A stretch of 64,000 bases of DNA from Cladobotryum mycophilum (Eukaryota; Ascomycota; Sordariomycetes; Hypocreales; Hypocreaceae), in NCBI GenBank assembly GCA_036429605.1, contig JAVFKD010000002.1, forward strand, positions 2,852,001 to 2,916,000, written 5' to 3'. Below the pieces are notes generated by a model. That model was given only the letters and a program-made list of their open reading frames with translations, did no database searches and was not told the DNA's origin. The position numbers and the translations under genes were made by a program. Below are positions 1 through 13,623 of the stretch, piece by piece; positions within the stretch are counted from its first letter, which is position 1; every line of letters starts with the position of its first letter.

Positions 1-3000
1 TTTGTTGGTCCGTGGCGCGGATGCGTTTTGCGTACTCCGTAGTTGGGGGCAAAAGTGCAAAAAGGGAGAAGGAGGTTGAATGGGACAGCGTGGTATCGAG
101 GGAGGATAATACGCAAAGCAACGTACATAAGCGTGTCGAGCCTTTTTTTCTTTCTTTTTTTTTCTTTTTCTTTTTTGTTTTTTTCAGCCCTCCATGGCTC
201 TCTCAGACTAACAAGAAAATGGGAAATCGCAAGGGCCGGCCGAAAATCACGGAGACGGCATGGGATGGGGAGGGGGGATATGTCGTCGTCCCAAGGGGAT
301 GCGGCGGCGGCCTTGCTCTCTCTCTCTCCCGTGTGTCTGCCGAGGAGGAGGGGGAGGAGACTCGGTATTGGATAGGTAGGTACTAATGCTCCGTACAAAG
401 CAACAACGTGAGGTCACGGGTTTTTCTGAAACGTGGGTTTTGTCCCATCTCGTTACCAAGGCCAAGGTTTGGCGTTGTAACAGAGATTTATGGAGATCCT
501 AATGTCTCGTACTTGTAGGTTATGGCTTGTTAGTACTCCGTGTTCCGTCGTAGTATTTGCTTGGTCTTGGTCTTGGTCTTGCTCGGAAAGTTTTGATCCT
601 TGTTTTGGTTGTTTTTTCCCCTTCTCATGCTTTAGTGCACGTCAGACGTACAGTGCTCCATACATCTGCTTTCAGTCATGTGCCCCCCTCCCCCTTTGAT
701 CTGGGGAGGGGGAGTCATCGGTATCGGTATCGGCATCGATCATCAGTATGTACAGTAGTAGCCCAATTTTCCCATTCCCGAAAGATTGGGTGGCCAGACC
801 CTGAGCTCACGGGTTAGGGCAGACATGCCTCGGCCTCACACTTGTATGTATTGGGGAGTTCTCCGTTCTCCGTACATGCATACTTGTACATGCCTAGTAC
901 AGGTAACTGACAGGCCATCATTAAACCAGAGCAATGGTCAGTTAGTCAGTCCCGGTCTCTCTTCCTGTGCCTTTTTAGCACGGTTACGTTGCAGAGCAAG
1001 TTTGCAGTAAAGGCTCCGGGAAAGACATTGTCGGTTTGTTTGCCTGCGCCTTTTTGGGCTGCAGGTACGGCATTTGAGAATCTTACTTGCATTTGCACTA
1101 CTTGGTAGCCCAGAAAGAGAGAGGGAGAGAAAGAGAAACGAAAAGGCGCATGCGTGCTGGTGAAGACTGAACATGGTCCTATTTTTCGTGATATTCGAGT
1201 CATGGACGTGACGAGGCTGCTGAAAAGCTCCACCAGACTGTGCACTGGTACAAGTATGTACACACACATGTCCGGAGCATGTATACGAAAGAGGCAAATG
1301 ATAACCATCACAGTAGCACAAAGACCTCGACTCTGCCATACTTGTAAAACAAGCTCATTTCTCTCGGCTGGTGATTGGTGCAAGAGACAAGGAGGTGATA
1401 TGAGAAATCGTGACCTTTCTCCGTCGCTCTGGCCGGCAACTCTAGCTTTTTGGTGCGTGTGGGGGTCCGGAAGCCATCCGGGGACCCGGTTGCTTGCCTG
1501 GTTTGTCCAAGTATGTGCATTCAAAACACAAGCCGACATTTGTTAGGCAAGTTAACCTCAAGCTATCCCAAGATCGGTCATATTCTAGGGTAGTTTCTTG
1601 ACAGATGCTGTCTGCTATCTCGTACTGGGGGGACGGTTTGAAGTGGGCTAATTATGACACCAGGGGCTGGAGGAGAAGAAGAAGAAGAAGAAGAAAGCCT
1701 TGACAATGGAAAAGGGAGGGAGGGAGGGATTGAGGCTCCAGAATGGAGATTGCTCGATTACCTCCCCCCAAGCATTCACACGAGATTTGAACCCAATAAA
1801 GTTCATGGCCACGTGCGGCAATTAAGATGGAGATATCCACTCCAAGCCAACTCGCTTACACCAAAACGCGATGTGACTGCCGCTGCTGCTGATCTTTTGT
1901 GCATACAGCAACGGTCGTTTATCCCTTGTTGGAGAGTTACTTACAGATGACGAGATGAATGCCACCGCAACTGAACAAAGATGGCGCGGGGCATGAGGCT
2001 AAAAAGGCGTCGGTGTTGTGTGTGTATGCATACAAAACAGTGGCTGCTTGCCATGTCTTAAGGGTGATGCTCTCCTGTAGAATTCTTGGCTCAACGTTTT
2101 GCTTTGTAACGGTGGACGTTTGATTAAGCTCCACGGCAAGTTCTCTCTACATGCTGTCTTCTCTTCCAACAAGCCAAGCAAAGCGAAGCGAAGAACAAGC
2201 AAACTTGCCTGAAAACTCTTAAGCTCAAGATACTCGAGATTTCTTCTTCTTCTTCTTCTTCTCTCTCTCCCCAACTCATGGCCTTAGCGGGATGAGGCGC
2301 TCACTCGCGTCAAAGGGCTCCAAAGGGGGCTATGACGAATTCGGTACATGGTCTCCGTAGTTCATCATCGCTCTTTGTGTCTGGAGGCCGCGGAAGACGG
2401 GTGGCTGATTGAGGTTGACCAGGGTGAGCCGACCAGTCGGGTTAACGCCAATCCTTTCCAAGGAGGTCATTAGTATTATTTCTTCTTTTTTTTCAGTGGA
2501 GTTGGTTTCCATAATTTTTTCCTTCTCTCTCCAAGCTAAAAGATTCGGCGGGTTTTTAATGCTCGATGTATTTCTTTCTCTCTCTCTCTCTGGGTTGTTG
2601 GTGATGGATGGATTGAGGAGAGAAGAATAGGTAGGGCTGTAAGCTATTGAGCCCAGGATATTAAGGGGCAAATGGGCCATGATGAGAAATCTGTAACATC
2701 AATAGACTGCTTGGTGCTTAAGAGAAAAAAAGTATTTGAAATAACTGGTAATAGGAACAGCCTGATATCAAACATAGTACCCCGTAGTAGGCAAAACTAA
2801 TGATTTGGTGGTCAAGTCTCTGGCCTGGACATACGCAGTGTTACATCACCTACATCACATGTCAGCTGGGAGTGAGGGGCATGCGTGATCAAAGGACGAG
2901 GACGGACTGCAGTCTTATCAGAGCTGTGTAACTCATGACAATTACCTATCAGACAATGTCAAAAATGGGTACTACCCAGACAATTACTTGCAATATCTCC

Positions 3001-5301
3001 ACAAGCTGTCAGCTAATATGTTGTGCGATGGTGATTGACAATAGCCGCCCTTGCTGGAACATTGACATGGCGGCCATGAAGAAAAAAAGCAAGGAGGAAG
3101 AAGTTGATACACTCCCTTGGATGGGCCTAGTTGGATGTACATATGTACAACAAGTATGTATGTATCATCCCATCGCCACGGGTTGTTCTTGTCTGTCAAG
3201 TAGGGGTTGCTTTGTTGACTTGCATCCCTCCTTATCCCTCCCTAGAGGTATTCCTCGGATCTTGTCTTGTCTTGTCTCGTCTCTCTTTCTCGCCTCCCTT
3301 TAACGGAAGTAGTACGGAGTACAGAGAGTGCCACTACTACTCAGCAGAGGCAGGATAATACGAAAATTCTTAGTTTGACCACTCACAGTGCATGGCTTGG
3401 TCGTCCAGTGACTCCCATTCGCCCTTTATTCCGTGCATCGTAAGCTGCGGCCATCTGGCCTCTTACTTGTACATGGATGGACCACTCAGAGAGCGCAGCC
3501 GTGTCTCTTGGGAATAAGGAATAATAATAAAACAATCCATCCATCCATCCTCCAGCTGCATGTACCCCTTCTCCTCTCCGCAAAAGGTGGAAAATATACA
3601 CCGGAACGCTGAACATGGGTACGTAGACAGATTCGTACTTGTAGCTATTACGTTGAGTCTCTTAGTTTTGACGTTTCTGTCTGTTTCTTTTATTCCCATC
3701 TGTTCCTCTCATGTCTTTCTGTTTCTCTCGTATCTACCCATTTCTTGGGTGTTATTGATTACCTTCCATGCTAGAGGCTCCCCCGCCATTTTTCAGGTGG
3801 CATGGGCTCATTTATTCCCAAGGTAGGTACTCGGTGCTCTGTAAGGGCTGCAGATTTTAAAAGAGGAGCCAGCCAAAAGCCGATGGCTCCAGCCACTCAC
3901 CGTAGCCACTCGCTCACTCGCTCACTTGTGTGTGTGGTGTGTACTCGCTCAACTCAACTGAACTGAACTTGAGCCTTGCCTGACGGACTGAACTGACTGA
4001 CCCCACTGGACAAGCATCCATGACCCATCCATCCAGGATCCATGGGCACACAGCGTCTGGTTTTGGTTATTTTACCCACTAAAAACGCGCACACCACACC
4101 ACTGTGACGCCTGCATGCACTAAAATGGCCGTTTGGTACCTCCATGAGGTACTAGTTGGTGCATTTTAGTACTTACCAGTCCCTGTCCGGAGGTACCAGT
4201 TCAGTTCTATAATTATGGACATGCATTGCACTGCACGCCGCCGCACGCTGCACGCTGCACGCTGCACGCTGCACAGGGCGCCCACAATGCACTGCTGCTG
4301 CTGCGCTCCGCCTGCAAGGCCCTACCTACATACAGGTAGGTAATATGTATGTACCAGTTGAGCTGCATTGTGCTCTCATCTAGGCCTCCAGCCTTGATTT
4401 GGCTCCTCTCTAATCTCCAATACCTACCAGACATTGGATTTCATTACCAGCCAGCCTAGGCAAACCATCCGTCTGTGCCATCCCAGATCCAAACCTGCCT
4501 GAACAAGGCCCGTCCCAGCGCTGCAGCACCTCTAAACCCGATCCCTCTTTGGTTCGGGACACCACCACATCCATCCCATCCCATCCCTCCACCAGCGAGC
4601 GAGTGAGGACGGTCCACCAACCGTAATCTTCTTGTACCTTGGTATTCTCTTTTCTCCTCCACTTTGCGATTTTAAAGTCCATCCATTCCTTTTTGCCGAG
4701 TTCCTCGCTTGGTTTGTTTTGTCGTCGCTAATTTGCGCTGTACCAAATAACCCTTCTCTTGGTTTGTTTTTTTGACGTCAAGTAGTATATACCTACATAC
4801 TTGTCTCTCCATATATACAAGTACCTACATACCTACCTTAGTACCTACCTACGTACTTAGATACTCTACCTCACCTTATCCTATCTTACCTTGCCTTACC
4901 AGAACGAGGACGCTTTCATGCCGTCTCCCCACTAAACCCTAGTTTCGTCTCTTTATGGCGTCTACACGTAAGTACATGCCTCGCTCTGTCCCTCCTCAGC
5001 TGTCCTTGCCCACCCCTCGCCTCGTCTCGTCTCGCCTCCAACCTCGTGCCCTCCCCCGAGGCAAGACGAGAACGAAAACGTTCTTCCACAACACCAGCGC
5101 GCCGAGAAGCCTTGATAGGCCATATCGCTGTAGCTGTGGATTGTCTTCATCGCCACTCGCAAACCCCCAATCCAATAACACCTGAGCTTGGCTTGCAGGG
5201 GCACCTTTCTTGGCTCGGTCCGAGTATTCTCTTGCTGACTCGCCAATGTCCTCAGCAACAACCGCCTTGAGCAGCACTCGCTCTGCCTTTTCATAACGGC
5301 A
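1..5301. other. Long intergenic/upstream region without a convincing gene
   Basis: About 5.3 kb with no ORF showing conserved-protein character or a plausible exon chain. The longest ORF, minus 946-1539, is of low quality. It holds a TTC microsatellite (2240-2272), a 7-mer tandem repeat CACGCTG (about 4243-4273), CT-rich tracts, TACCTAC/GTAGGTA blocks (4320-4345, 4790-4860) and several copies of TACTTGTA and TACGGAGTA. The last few hundred bases probably form the leader of the GEF gene at 5302. A short upstream ORF begins at 4955 and closes at 5185. A small spliced gene or a long non-coding RNA could still be hidden here. Confidence 0.6.
4243..4273. repeat. 7-bp tandem repeat (CACGCTG)n
   Basis: About four perfect copies of a CACGCTG unit in a GC-rich patch. 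It is followed by a CTG-rich segment and a GTAGGTA block. Confidence 0.85.
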
Positions 5302-8300
5302 ATGGGGATGGAGGCTGTCGAGCCCATCTTCTCGACGGCGCGGCCATCTTACGACTTCAGGTCGCTGCCATCGAGCAAGCGACGTAATGTACCATCGCTA
5401 TTCAAGACTTCAACACCGCCGCAAGGCGTCATGACGCCCAAGGATGCAAAACTAAAGAGGGTATCGCCGTCTGCGGGGGGACTGGATGGGAAGGATTCAC
5501 CACCACCACCGAAATCCGCGGCCAAGATGACGCGCAAAGGATCAACTGCTGGGCAGCCGCTGGTGCCTTGGACCGAGCGAATGTCCCACGACGAGAGGAT
5601 AGTTTCTATTGGGAAAAGAGACGGGAATTCTGATAGATGGGATCTTGCGCCTGATGGTGCTTCAGCTGGTCGAGAGGGGCGTCAATTTACCGTCGCCAAT
5701 GTGGGAAACAATGGGAGGATATACTTGAGGTATGATCCGGGTTTCTGTCCCTCCCCACCTTCATGTGTGTGATTGTGGCGTGTGATGCGGCAGGCCGGGC
5801 GCAACGGCCCCCCTACACCTAATCAAACGATTGTGACGACCGGAACTGACTGATGCTACCATAGGCCTTCAGTTCGACCTGCGCATCAGAGATATCCTCA
5901 ACCCAGCTTCACCTTTCCTGTAACGCCACCCGGAACATCTGGCGTAGAAGTCGCCAACCCCGATAAACTCCAAGTACCACTCAAACCCACCGAACATCAT
6001 GATAGTCAATACACGCCGACACCAAGGACGTCGACTGCCGTAGGCGGTCCTAGCCTATTCTTGGATCCGAATAATCCTACCAGGAGTACGAAACATCGTC
6101 GCGCCATGTCGGACAGTACGATTCACGAGCTTGCCCCTTCCAAGGAACCGGATACAGATGGGTACAGAGTCGTCATCTCAAAGCCCGGCGCAGGCGATGA
6201 CAAGCGCCCCAAGACCATGGACGACTTGTCTACTGCTGGCGCTCCAATACTGAACATTCACATTCCGTCTTGGCGACTGGGAACCCCTCGATTCACCTTG
6301 AAAGGCACACCAGTTATTCGAGGCTCCTCTTATGCGCCCACTGAGGATTTCCGGTCCAGTAGCGCGTCGATATTGAACCGGGCACACCGAAATCTCAACA
6401 GCACTCTGCCAAATCTTGGCCCAGGCCGACTTAGCCACCTTGCTATTCCGCAAGCTCGCTTTCCTCGTGTATCTCAGACGCATTCACTCCGTCTGCTACG
6501 GCCGATGAGATCCACCTACATGTCAACTCACCTCGTAATTGAACCAGAAATGTTCACAGACTTGACCTTCAAGCCAGCTTGCGACGATAAAGCCATCGTC
6601 CGATATTCGCCCGCGGGTGCGGTGACTGCCGCAACTGCCCCTCGACTGGTGGCTGAGATTACATCACCAAGCTTCCTTGACTATGAACTGATATCCGATT
6701 TCTTCCTGACGTTCAGGTCATTTCTCGAGCCGGAAATCTTACTTCGCATGCTCATTGCAAGATTACGGTGGGCATTAGAACGTACGGATGAGACGGGAAT
6801 GATTGTCCGGGTCCGAACCTTTGTCGCTATTCGACATTGGATCTTGAATTATTTCATTGACGACTTTGTCCTCGACTACGGCCTCCGCGTGACTTTTTGT
6901 ATGCTCTTAAACGACTTTGTCGACGAACTGGCCCAAGACGCCAAGGTACGCAAGGTGCAACTGAAAATTCTTGGAGAGCTCAAGAAGTGCTGGCGACGCA
7001 TCTGTGCACACTACTGGGATGGCCCTGATTTTGACGACTCACTTGGTGTGGATGCTCCCATCGCGCCAGGGGGCATCGTCGGCAACAGAGATCCAAGCCT
7101 TGACCCAAGCTTCTGGGAGAGAGAAGGCATTGAGCCCCAGTTGGACAACTTATCGCCTTTTGCGACCTCCGACGCTGCTAGCTTTAACGCCGAGCCCTCT
7201 AGAAACACAACCTTTGGCGATTTTCTTGTCCTAGGACACCGGCTGGGAACGCCGGACAATCAGAAAGACGACAATGTCGTGTCAAGAAACGAACCGAGAT
7301 CACCGCTCAGCATAGGGAGTATGGACATTGTGTCTTGTTCGTTCCCTAGTAAGAGTACAAAGCTATTAACGCCGAACTCGAACCCACCAATGACTGCTCA
7401 CCCGATATTCTCCACCTCGCCTAAACTCCAACCTGGGCCCATCGCCACTACACCCAAAACGCTTGCTGGCAAGCGCGTACGGCCAGCCCAAACTCATTTG
7501 CGCAACAACAGCATCAGTGACTCTCTGAGGGAGCACAGTTCGGACAAATCTTCTTCAAATGATGTTGAGTTCGCAATGACTCTCCAATCTGCAGGAAGCC
7601 TTGTTCGGGGTAATCTCCTTCCACCGGGACAGCCCTTTGTTGACATTGAACCCGATACTCACAATGGCGAGTCAAATAGACAGACAACGATAGTGCAGCC
7701 GCAGAGTCGCGGTTTCAGCAGGGATAGGATTCTCGGTGGAGCCATGTCTGGCTCTGGAATGAAGAAGCTAATTGGAAGTGTACGACGTGCCTTGAGTAGC
7801 CGAGGCCCATGGTTATCCCCATCACAGCCAAACTTTACAGGCTTTTCCCCCGTGAACAATCAGGGCATTAGTACAGATCAAGTACCAGGAACCGTTGTTG
7901 ATCCACAGGGCAGTGGTAGTCGACAGCATGGAGCCCGTCAGCTAATGAGAATTGATCTTCTTGGTGCCGAGATAGCTGAAGATTTCAAAAAGGCCATTCG
8001 CGAAGAAGAGGCCGCAGCTGAAGCGGAACGACTGGGCATTCCAATTCCCCCAAAGTCTGCCCCTGCGATTCCAGGACCACAAGACTATTCGGCCGCTCAC
8101 ATGGATTCGAGTACGTTCGACTGCCTGCCTCAGAACCAGAAGCAAAGACCCGTCAGCGATATGGGTATTACTATTGGAAGCAAGTCGATCGTTATTGTCG
8201 ACGACACGGTTCCATTTGAGCTGCCGGGGATGCATGGAGGAGTTCCTTCATTCAGTCCTTCGGCTGAAGCTCTAGCAGACTCCTTTTTGCACACTGGCGG

Positions 8301-10819
8301 AGATCTAACTCCTCCAACGACGCCTCCGGCACAGGGGACATTAGGGACACCACGACGGTCGTCATACCTCCTTCATCCACACGATGGATCTCATGATCCA
8401 CTCCCCCATTTATTCCAGACCTAGCAACATTAGGCGGAGCGCGCGGCTCACGACCTTCAGTAGACTTGAACCGACCTTCATTCTCTACACCTCGTCGAGG
8501 CCACCATGTTCCTCCTCCTATCAGCGGGGGCTTCTGCGGCTGCATAGAAGAAACAGATCCACCAAATCACATCGATCAATAAATTCGATACTCCGGCGGC
8601 ATGCTTCGTTTGCCAGTGGTATCAGTCGACAGTCTACAGCTCAAAATCTAGATGACAACACTGAATCCTCCGACTTTGATCATTACATTGGCGCTCAGGA
8701 GTCAGAGCCCATGCATACTCTTCGGCGACGGCCTGGTGGTGATTTGCGGGCGGCTACGAATGTGGGAGAGATTGACGACCCTATTCTGAGGCCATCAAGG
8801 TCTGCTGGGTCATTGACAACATATACCGAATCCATCCGTAGCTCATATCTCCTTGGCACACGTCCTGCCACTAATGTTCTTGCCGACGCTGCGGTTGAAG
8901 ATGCTTCCAGATCGGAGAGAAAGGCCGTCTTTTCGGTTGGCCAGATGACGGAAAAACCTATTAAGAATGAATTGTCTTTGATCAGCACCCATTCGTCAAA
9001 ACCTGTTATGCGCCCATCTTTCGAACATGAAGCCCAGAGGCTGGCGGCTATATCTGATGACGAAGATGATGGCGGAATCGAGTCTGCTTTGCTGAAACTT
9101 GAAGGCAGATACAGGCCGAGGCGCAAGCTGTCATCTACCGAACACTTGATATCCGTGACGGCAGATCCCCAGGACGAGACTCCGTCAGAGGTTAACATTG
9201 CCGCCATCTTTTCCAGTACCGAACATCAGGTAGAGGTGGACACTCAGCATTTGCAACCTCATGAGCGAGCTCTTTGGCTGCTAGAGGGGGAGGTAGACGA
9301 ACCCCACTCTCGGAGGCCAATAGTGATCCGTTAGAGGCAAATAACCGCCCTATCCACCAGACGCGTTCGTTTCTCTCTGAAGCTTCACACGAGTCCTATT
9401 GTTCAATTCCTCTGCTCGATCGTGGCCTTACAGATGACGGCCGTAGCAAACGAACTACAACTGTGTGGACCGATAGGTCAGTCTTCCGAGGCTCAGACGG
9501 CGAGGCGTCAGACCAGGATGATAAGGGGGAAAATCATTATGGACCTACCGAGACTGGTCACTTCTCTTATGACTTTGTTGAAAAGACAAATAGCCTAGAG
9601 AGAATCGAAACTGGGCAGACCGTCACGATTGGGGTTGAGGATCAGAGCTTTCTTGATGATGCCAGCGTAGCCGGTTCTGATCTTTCTTCTGAGCTGTCTG
9701 TGGACGGGCATGGGCATGACAATATTGATGGAAGTGGTGGATTTTTTACCTTGCCGCTACGGGCTGCCCCTCCACATCCTCCACACCCATTTGGAGAGCC
9801 CGTGGCTTTGCCGCGCTCGAACTCTCCCTCTGCAGCCATGACTCTAACACAAGCCTTGGGAATGGTACCAGAAAGGGAGCTTTACCCGGAGCAAATCTGG
9901 GCAACCAAACCGCTTCCCCTCACGCCCGAGATTCCGCCCATGGCCTCTTCCCTTCTTGAATCCCAATCTCCCTCCTACGAATCGCCCCTTGCTTCCGGAA
10001 TTCTCCACTCTCCAAGGAAGGAAACTGAACACTGTCGCAAGTATTCAGTCCATCTGCCCTTCATCTTAGCCTTTGACTCCGACATCCTGGCTCAGCAGTT
10101 TACCCTCATCGAGAAGGATGCTTTAAATGACATTGACTGGAAGGATTTGATTGAGATGAACTGGAAGGATTCTACTATCAGCGATTCTCGTTCCTGGGTT
10201 GACTTTTTGAGGAATTCTGATGCCCATGGCGTCGAGGTTGTGATTGCTCGATTTAATATCATGGTTAAATGGGCTATTTCTGAGATTGTTCTTACTCAGC
10301 ACATCGAGGAGAGGGCAAGGTGTATTGTCAAGTTCATCCACATCGCAGCACACTGTCGACGCTATCGCAACTTTGCCACCATGGCACAGCTCACCATGGC
10401 TCTGACAAGCAATGAGATCTCTCGTCTGTCCAGGACATGGGAATTAATACCAGACCATGATTTGAAGACGCTTGGCGACCTAGAGGGCTTGGTGACTCCA
10501 ACCAGAAATTTCTACAACCTGCGAGCTGAAATGGAGACTGGTTCCGATGGCGGATGCATTCCTTTCGTGGGCATTTACACCCATGATCTCCTTTATAACG
10601 CACAACGTCCTTCAGAGGTTGCTAGCTCCCCTACAACCCCCACTGATCAACTTTGAACGGTATCGAATCGGCGCGGCTGTTGTCAAGACTCTACTACGAC
10701 TATTGGAAGCAAGCACGCGTTACACTTTCCAGCCTATCGAAGGCATTACTGAACGATGCCTCTGGATGGGCGCCCTGAGCGACGACGAGATCCGCCGACA
10801 CTCTGAGAGTCTGGAGTAA
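5302..10819 (+). CDS. lte1: LTE1-like Ras guanine-nucleotide exchange factor (CDC25/RasGEF family), frame interrupted by indels
   Basis: Exon 1 is 5302-5729; a 135-bp intron 5730-5864 (GTATGA..ATAG) follows, then one long exon to 10819, about 1795 residues. A RasGEF N-terminal domain lies near residues 385-525 (around 6600-7010, motif SDFFLTFRSFL). The catalytic RasGEF domain is at the extreme C-terminus (about 10050-10800, motifs LAQQFTLIEKDALNDIDW and CIPFVGIYTHDL). A long low-complexity Ser/Pro region separates them, as in LTE1 proteins, which act at mitotic exit and cell polarity on a Ras-like GTPase. The frame moves 1 to 3 to 2 to 1 to 2. The shifts map to C5 8403-8407, G5 8526-8530, G5 9286-9290 or C4 9302-9305, and C5 10637-10641. 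Protein-like sequence continues across each break, so I infer sequencing indels rather than a dead gene. The family call is firm; assigning LTE1 rather than another large GEF rests on the layout. Confidence 0.85.
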
Positions 10820-12199
10820 TCAAACATTACGAACACATTTCTTATCTACTTTTTCCGTTACGGGATCTCATATTAGACGGCGAGCGGCCCACGCACTACT
10901 GTACAAATACGACGACACATGCGGAAATACCCAGACTTTACAGATATTTTCATCCACACACGAGTGGCTTTCTTACCTCATACTTTGGCGTCCCATCTTT
11001 TCAACACCTATTCATGTTTTTCTTTGACTTTGTACGGTCCCCTATGTCTGAAGCTGTAGGATATTATTGGGCTATGTCTCGATTACCGAGAATATTTCTG
11101 TCACACAAACACAACAGCGTTTACGAATGTTTCCGACTTATGACACAGCACAGCGTGGCATTTTTGGCATCTTTCTCTTCTCCTTGGTTCACTACCCCCT
11201 ATTGTCTTTTTGTCTCTTTTTTATTATTGTTGTTTACCAGTTCTTGTCTATTTCGAGGCATTAGCAAGTTGATACCACCTTACGCACGCCTAGTTGGGTG
11301 GTGAGTGAAGCTGGCTTTTCCTCTCCACCGCTGAATGTTTGTATGAAATGAATTTTTGGGCGAACCACCTGCGGGTGTTGTAGGGAGGTTTAGGGAAGGG
11401 GATTGGGAAAACACAGGGCATTGGGAAGGGGGAGGGGATGGTGGCAACTTGTGGATAAAGGGGGTTTGGGAGGGAAGCGGATGGGCATATATACCTATAC
11501 TGTATGGATATGTGTATATAATACACCTCGGATAAGGTTGCGCTGGGTGGAAGATAGGAGTGCAGGCCTCTTTGCTATGACACTGCTGATTAATCTCTTT
11601 TGTGTGGTGATGTTTGTATCGTACTTTTTATCTGTTCTGGGGAGAGGTTATTGGTAAGGTATCCCAGCTAACTGTTAATTAATATGACCACAAGATTTTA
11701 TTACCTACGGCTATTGATGCCTGTACTGGTTTTGAAGGTAGAATATTTAGGGAATCATACTCGAGAGAGGCTAGGGGTTTCGTAACAACGGTACGGCCGT
11801 GAAGATTAAGTTATGTATTTTATTGTCACGCAGCAATATTGCACGAGAGGGTGGGTAAGTGCCTTGTCACGAAAGGGGAATGTGATCTGAGCCAACAATG
11901 TGTATAATGGGATTTTCTGATCTTTTTTGTTTACTTGGTTGGCTATGTAGCTTCTCGTTTCAAAAAATGAAAATCAAGGAGCGAAGGGGTAGGGCAACGA
12001 TCAAGTCCACCCCCAGCGGACGCACAGGGCTTTCCCTCTCCCCCTGACGCAGGGAGAGTATCTTTCCCTCATCAGTGCAACCAGCTTAACCCAAGTCCCA
12101 GACCACCTTTTTGCAAGCCTGGAAACGCCTCCCTTGACCGAATCTCCATTACCATTGTGAGGCCACGACCTCGGCATCCGCTCTGGCGCCAGTTTGGTC
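10820..12199. other. Intergenic region between convergent genes (3' flanks)
   Basis: This lies between the stop of the GEF gene and the stop of RPS0 on the other strand. It holds two 3' untranslated regions with T-rich and AT-rich tracts. ORFs here (for example plus 11014-11304) are hydrophobic low-complexity translations of T-rich DNA. I see no gene. Confidence 0.6.
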
Positions 12200-13254
12200 C
12201 TACCACTGGCCGTCCTTGGCAGCGGCACCCTCGGCCCAGTCACCACCGGTAGCACCAGCAGCCCAGTCGCCGCCAGCACCGTCCCAGTTGGAGGCCTGGG
12301 GAGCGGTGGTAGCAACGGTACCGGAGAAGCCAGCAGTGCCGGGAGCATCCCAGTCAGCAGCGCCGGGCTGTTGGAAGCCGGACTCGATGGCAGCGGGGCC
12401 CTCCTCCTCAGCACCGGGGGCCTTCTCCTCCTCGGCCTTCTCCTCGGCCTCAGCCTCAGGGTCACGGTCTGAAAAGAAAGAAGAAGAAAAGTTAGCCAAT
12501 GTTTGTTGAATACGATACTTTGGGTTGGGAGATGTAAGAAGAAGAAGAAGAAGAAGAAGAAAACATACAGAAGTAGAGATCGACCATGACGTCCCAGGGG
12601 GTCTCGCGGTTGAAGATGGTACCACGGAGACGAAGGACCTCACGGGCAAGGAGCCACCAGACGGTACCAATGGCGTGACGACCCTTGTTGTTGGTAGGGA
12701 TGGCAACGTCAACGTACTCGGTGGGGGAGTCGGTGTCGCAGAGGGCAATGACGGGGATGTTGACGTAGCTGGCCTCCTTGATAGCCTGGGCGTCGGTGCG
12801 GGGGTCGGTGACGATGATCAGGCGGGGCTCCTTGAAAGAGCGGGTGATGTAGTTGGTGAAGCTACCGGGGGTGAAACGACCAGCGATGGGGGAGGCACCG
12901 GTGTGGGCAGCAAACTTGAGGACGGCACGCTGACCGTAGGGACGGGCAGAGATGACGCAAATGTCGGCAGGGTTCTCGATGGCGACGATGATGCGGGCAG
13001 CCAGAACGATCTTCTCCCTGGGAGTTTATTAGCATCTCATTTTGAAAAACCACCATCTCCCAAAAAATAAAAGTAATCACTCACCAGGTCTTGCCAATGT
13101 TGAGGACGTTGACACCATCGACACGGGTCTTCCACAGGTAAGGCTCCATGTGAGTCTGGAGGTTCTTGCTACCGAGGTGGCATTGCGCCGCCAGGAGCAT
13201 CTCAATGTCCTGGCTGGTGGCGTTGAAAACGGACGGCAGGTTAGCGGGAGCCAT
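12200..13254 (-). CDS. rps0: 40S ribosomal protein S0 (uS2)
   Basis: Three exons on the minus strand: 13254-13085, 13017-12569 and 12468-12200, giving 295 residues. Introns are 13018-13084 (67 bp, GTGAGT..CCAG) and 12469-12568 (100 bp, GTATGT..TCAG, containing a GAA/TTC repeat). The N-terminus reads MAPANLPSVFNAT. The uS2 core follows (PYLWKTRVDGVNVLNIGKTW; later YVDVAIPTNNKGRHAIG and WWLLAREVLRLRG). The acidic tail carries repeated WD/GGDW-like motifs typical of eukaryotic S0/SA proteins and ends KDGQW. The product is a small-subunit protein needed for late 20S rRNA processing and 40S stability. The frame closes exactly across all exons. The gene is divergent from the mitochondrial uS15 gene across 369 bp, which probably holds both promoters. 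Confidence 0.97.
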
Positions 13255-13623
13255 CTTGTCTGATTTCTTGGTGGGTTGAAGAAGAAGACGTTGATGGAGG
13301 AGGAGGGGGGAGAAAGAATCAACGATCGTGGGACGTTTTCGTAAAGGTTTCGCAAAAAGTTCGCGAGCACTCTTTGGAGGAATTTCCCAAAAAATGTGTG
13401 TGGTCGCAAGAGCCCTGAAGGGACTAGTGCTTATTTGGACTAGCGGATTCTGGTTTGCGAAGAGCTTGCCGAATGCACGTGAGTGGGTGCGCTAAACCAT
13501 TCTGGGAGATTAGTCTTGTCGTTGATGAACTCGGCCAGTGAGATGCGTCAGTCGGGGAAATTTTGAGGGTGGGATAGAGAGCGGTGGTTCATCCAGCAAA
13601 AAGACTCGCGTGCTGGAGCAACA
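13255..13623. promoter_or_regulatory. Divergent promoter between RPS0 and mitochondrial uS15 gene
   Basis: A 369-bp spacer between two start codons facing away from each other, both for ribosomal proteins (cytosolic and mitochondrial). No ORF is present. Shared control of the two genes is an inference from the arrangement. Confidence 0.55.

Noticed and set aside
946..1539. A 197-codon minus-strand ORF in the first kilobases
   Set aside because: Irregular composition, no recognisable motifs and several equally long overlapping frames.
1775..1800. tRNA-like B-box on the minus strand (GGGTTCAAATCTCG)
   Set aside because: The T-stem does not pair well and no acceptor stem or convincing A-box is present at the right distance.
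5302..10819. LTE1 as a pseudogene
   Set aside because: Protein-like sequence and the catalytic domain continue through every break, and all breaks sit at homopolymer runs.
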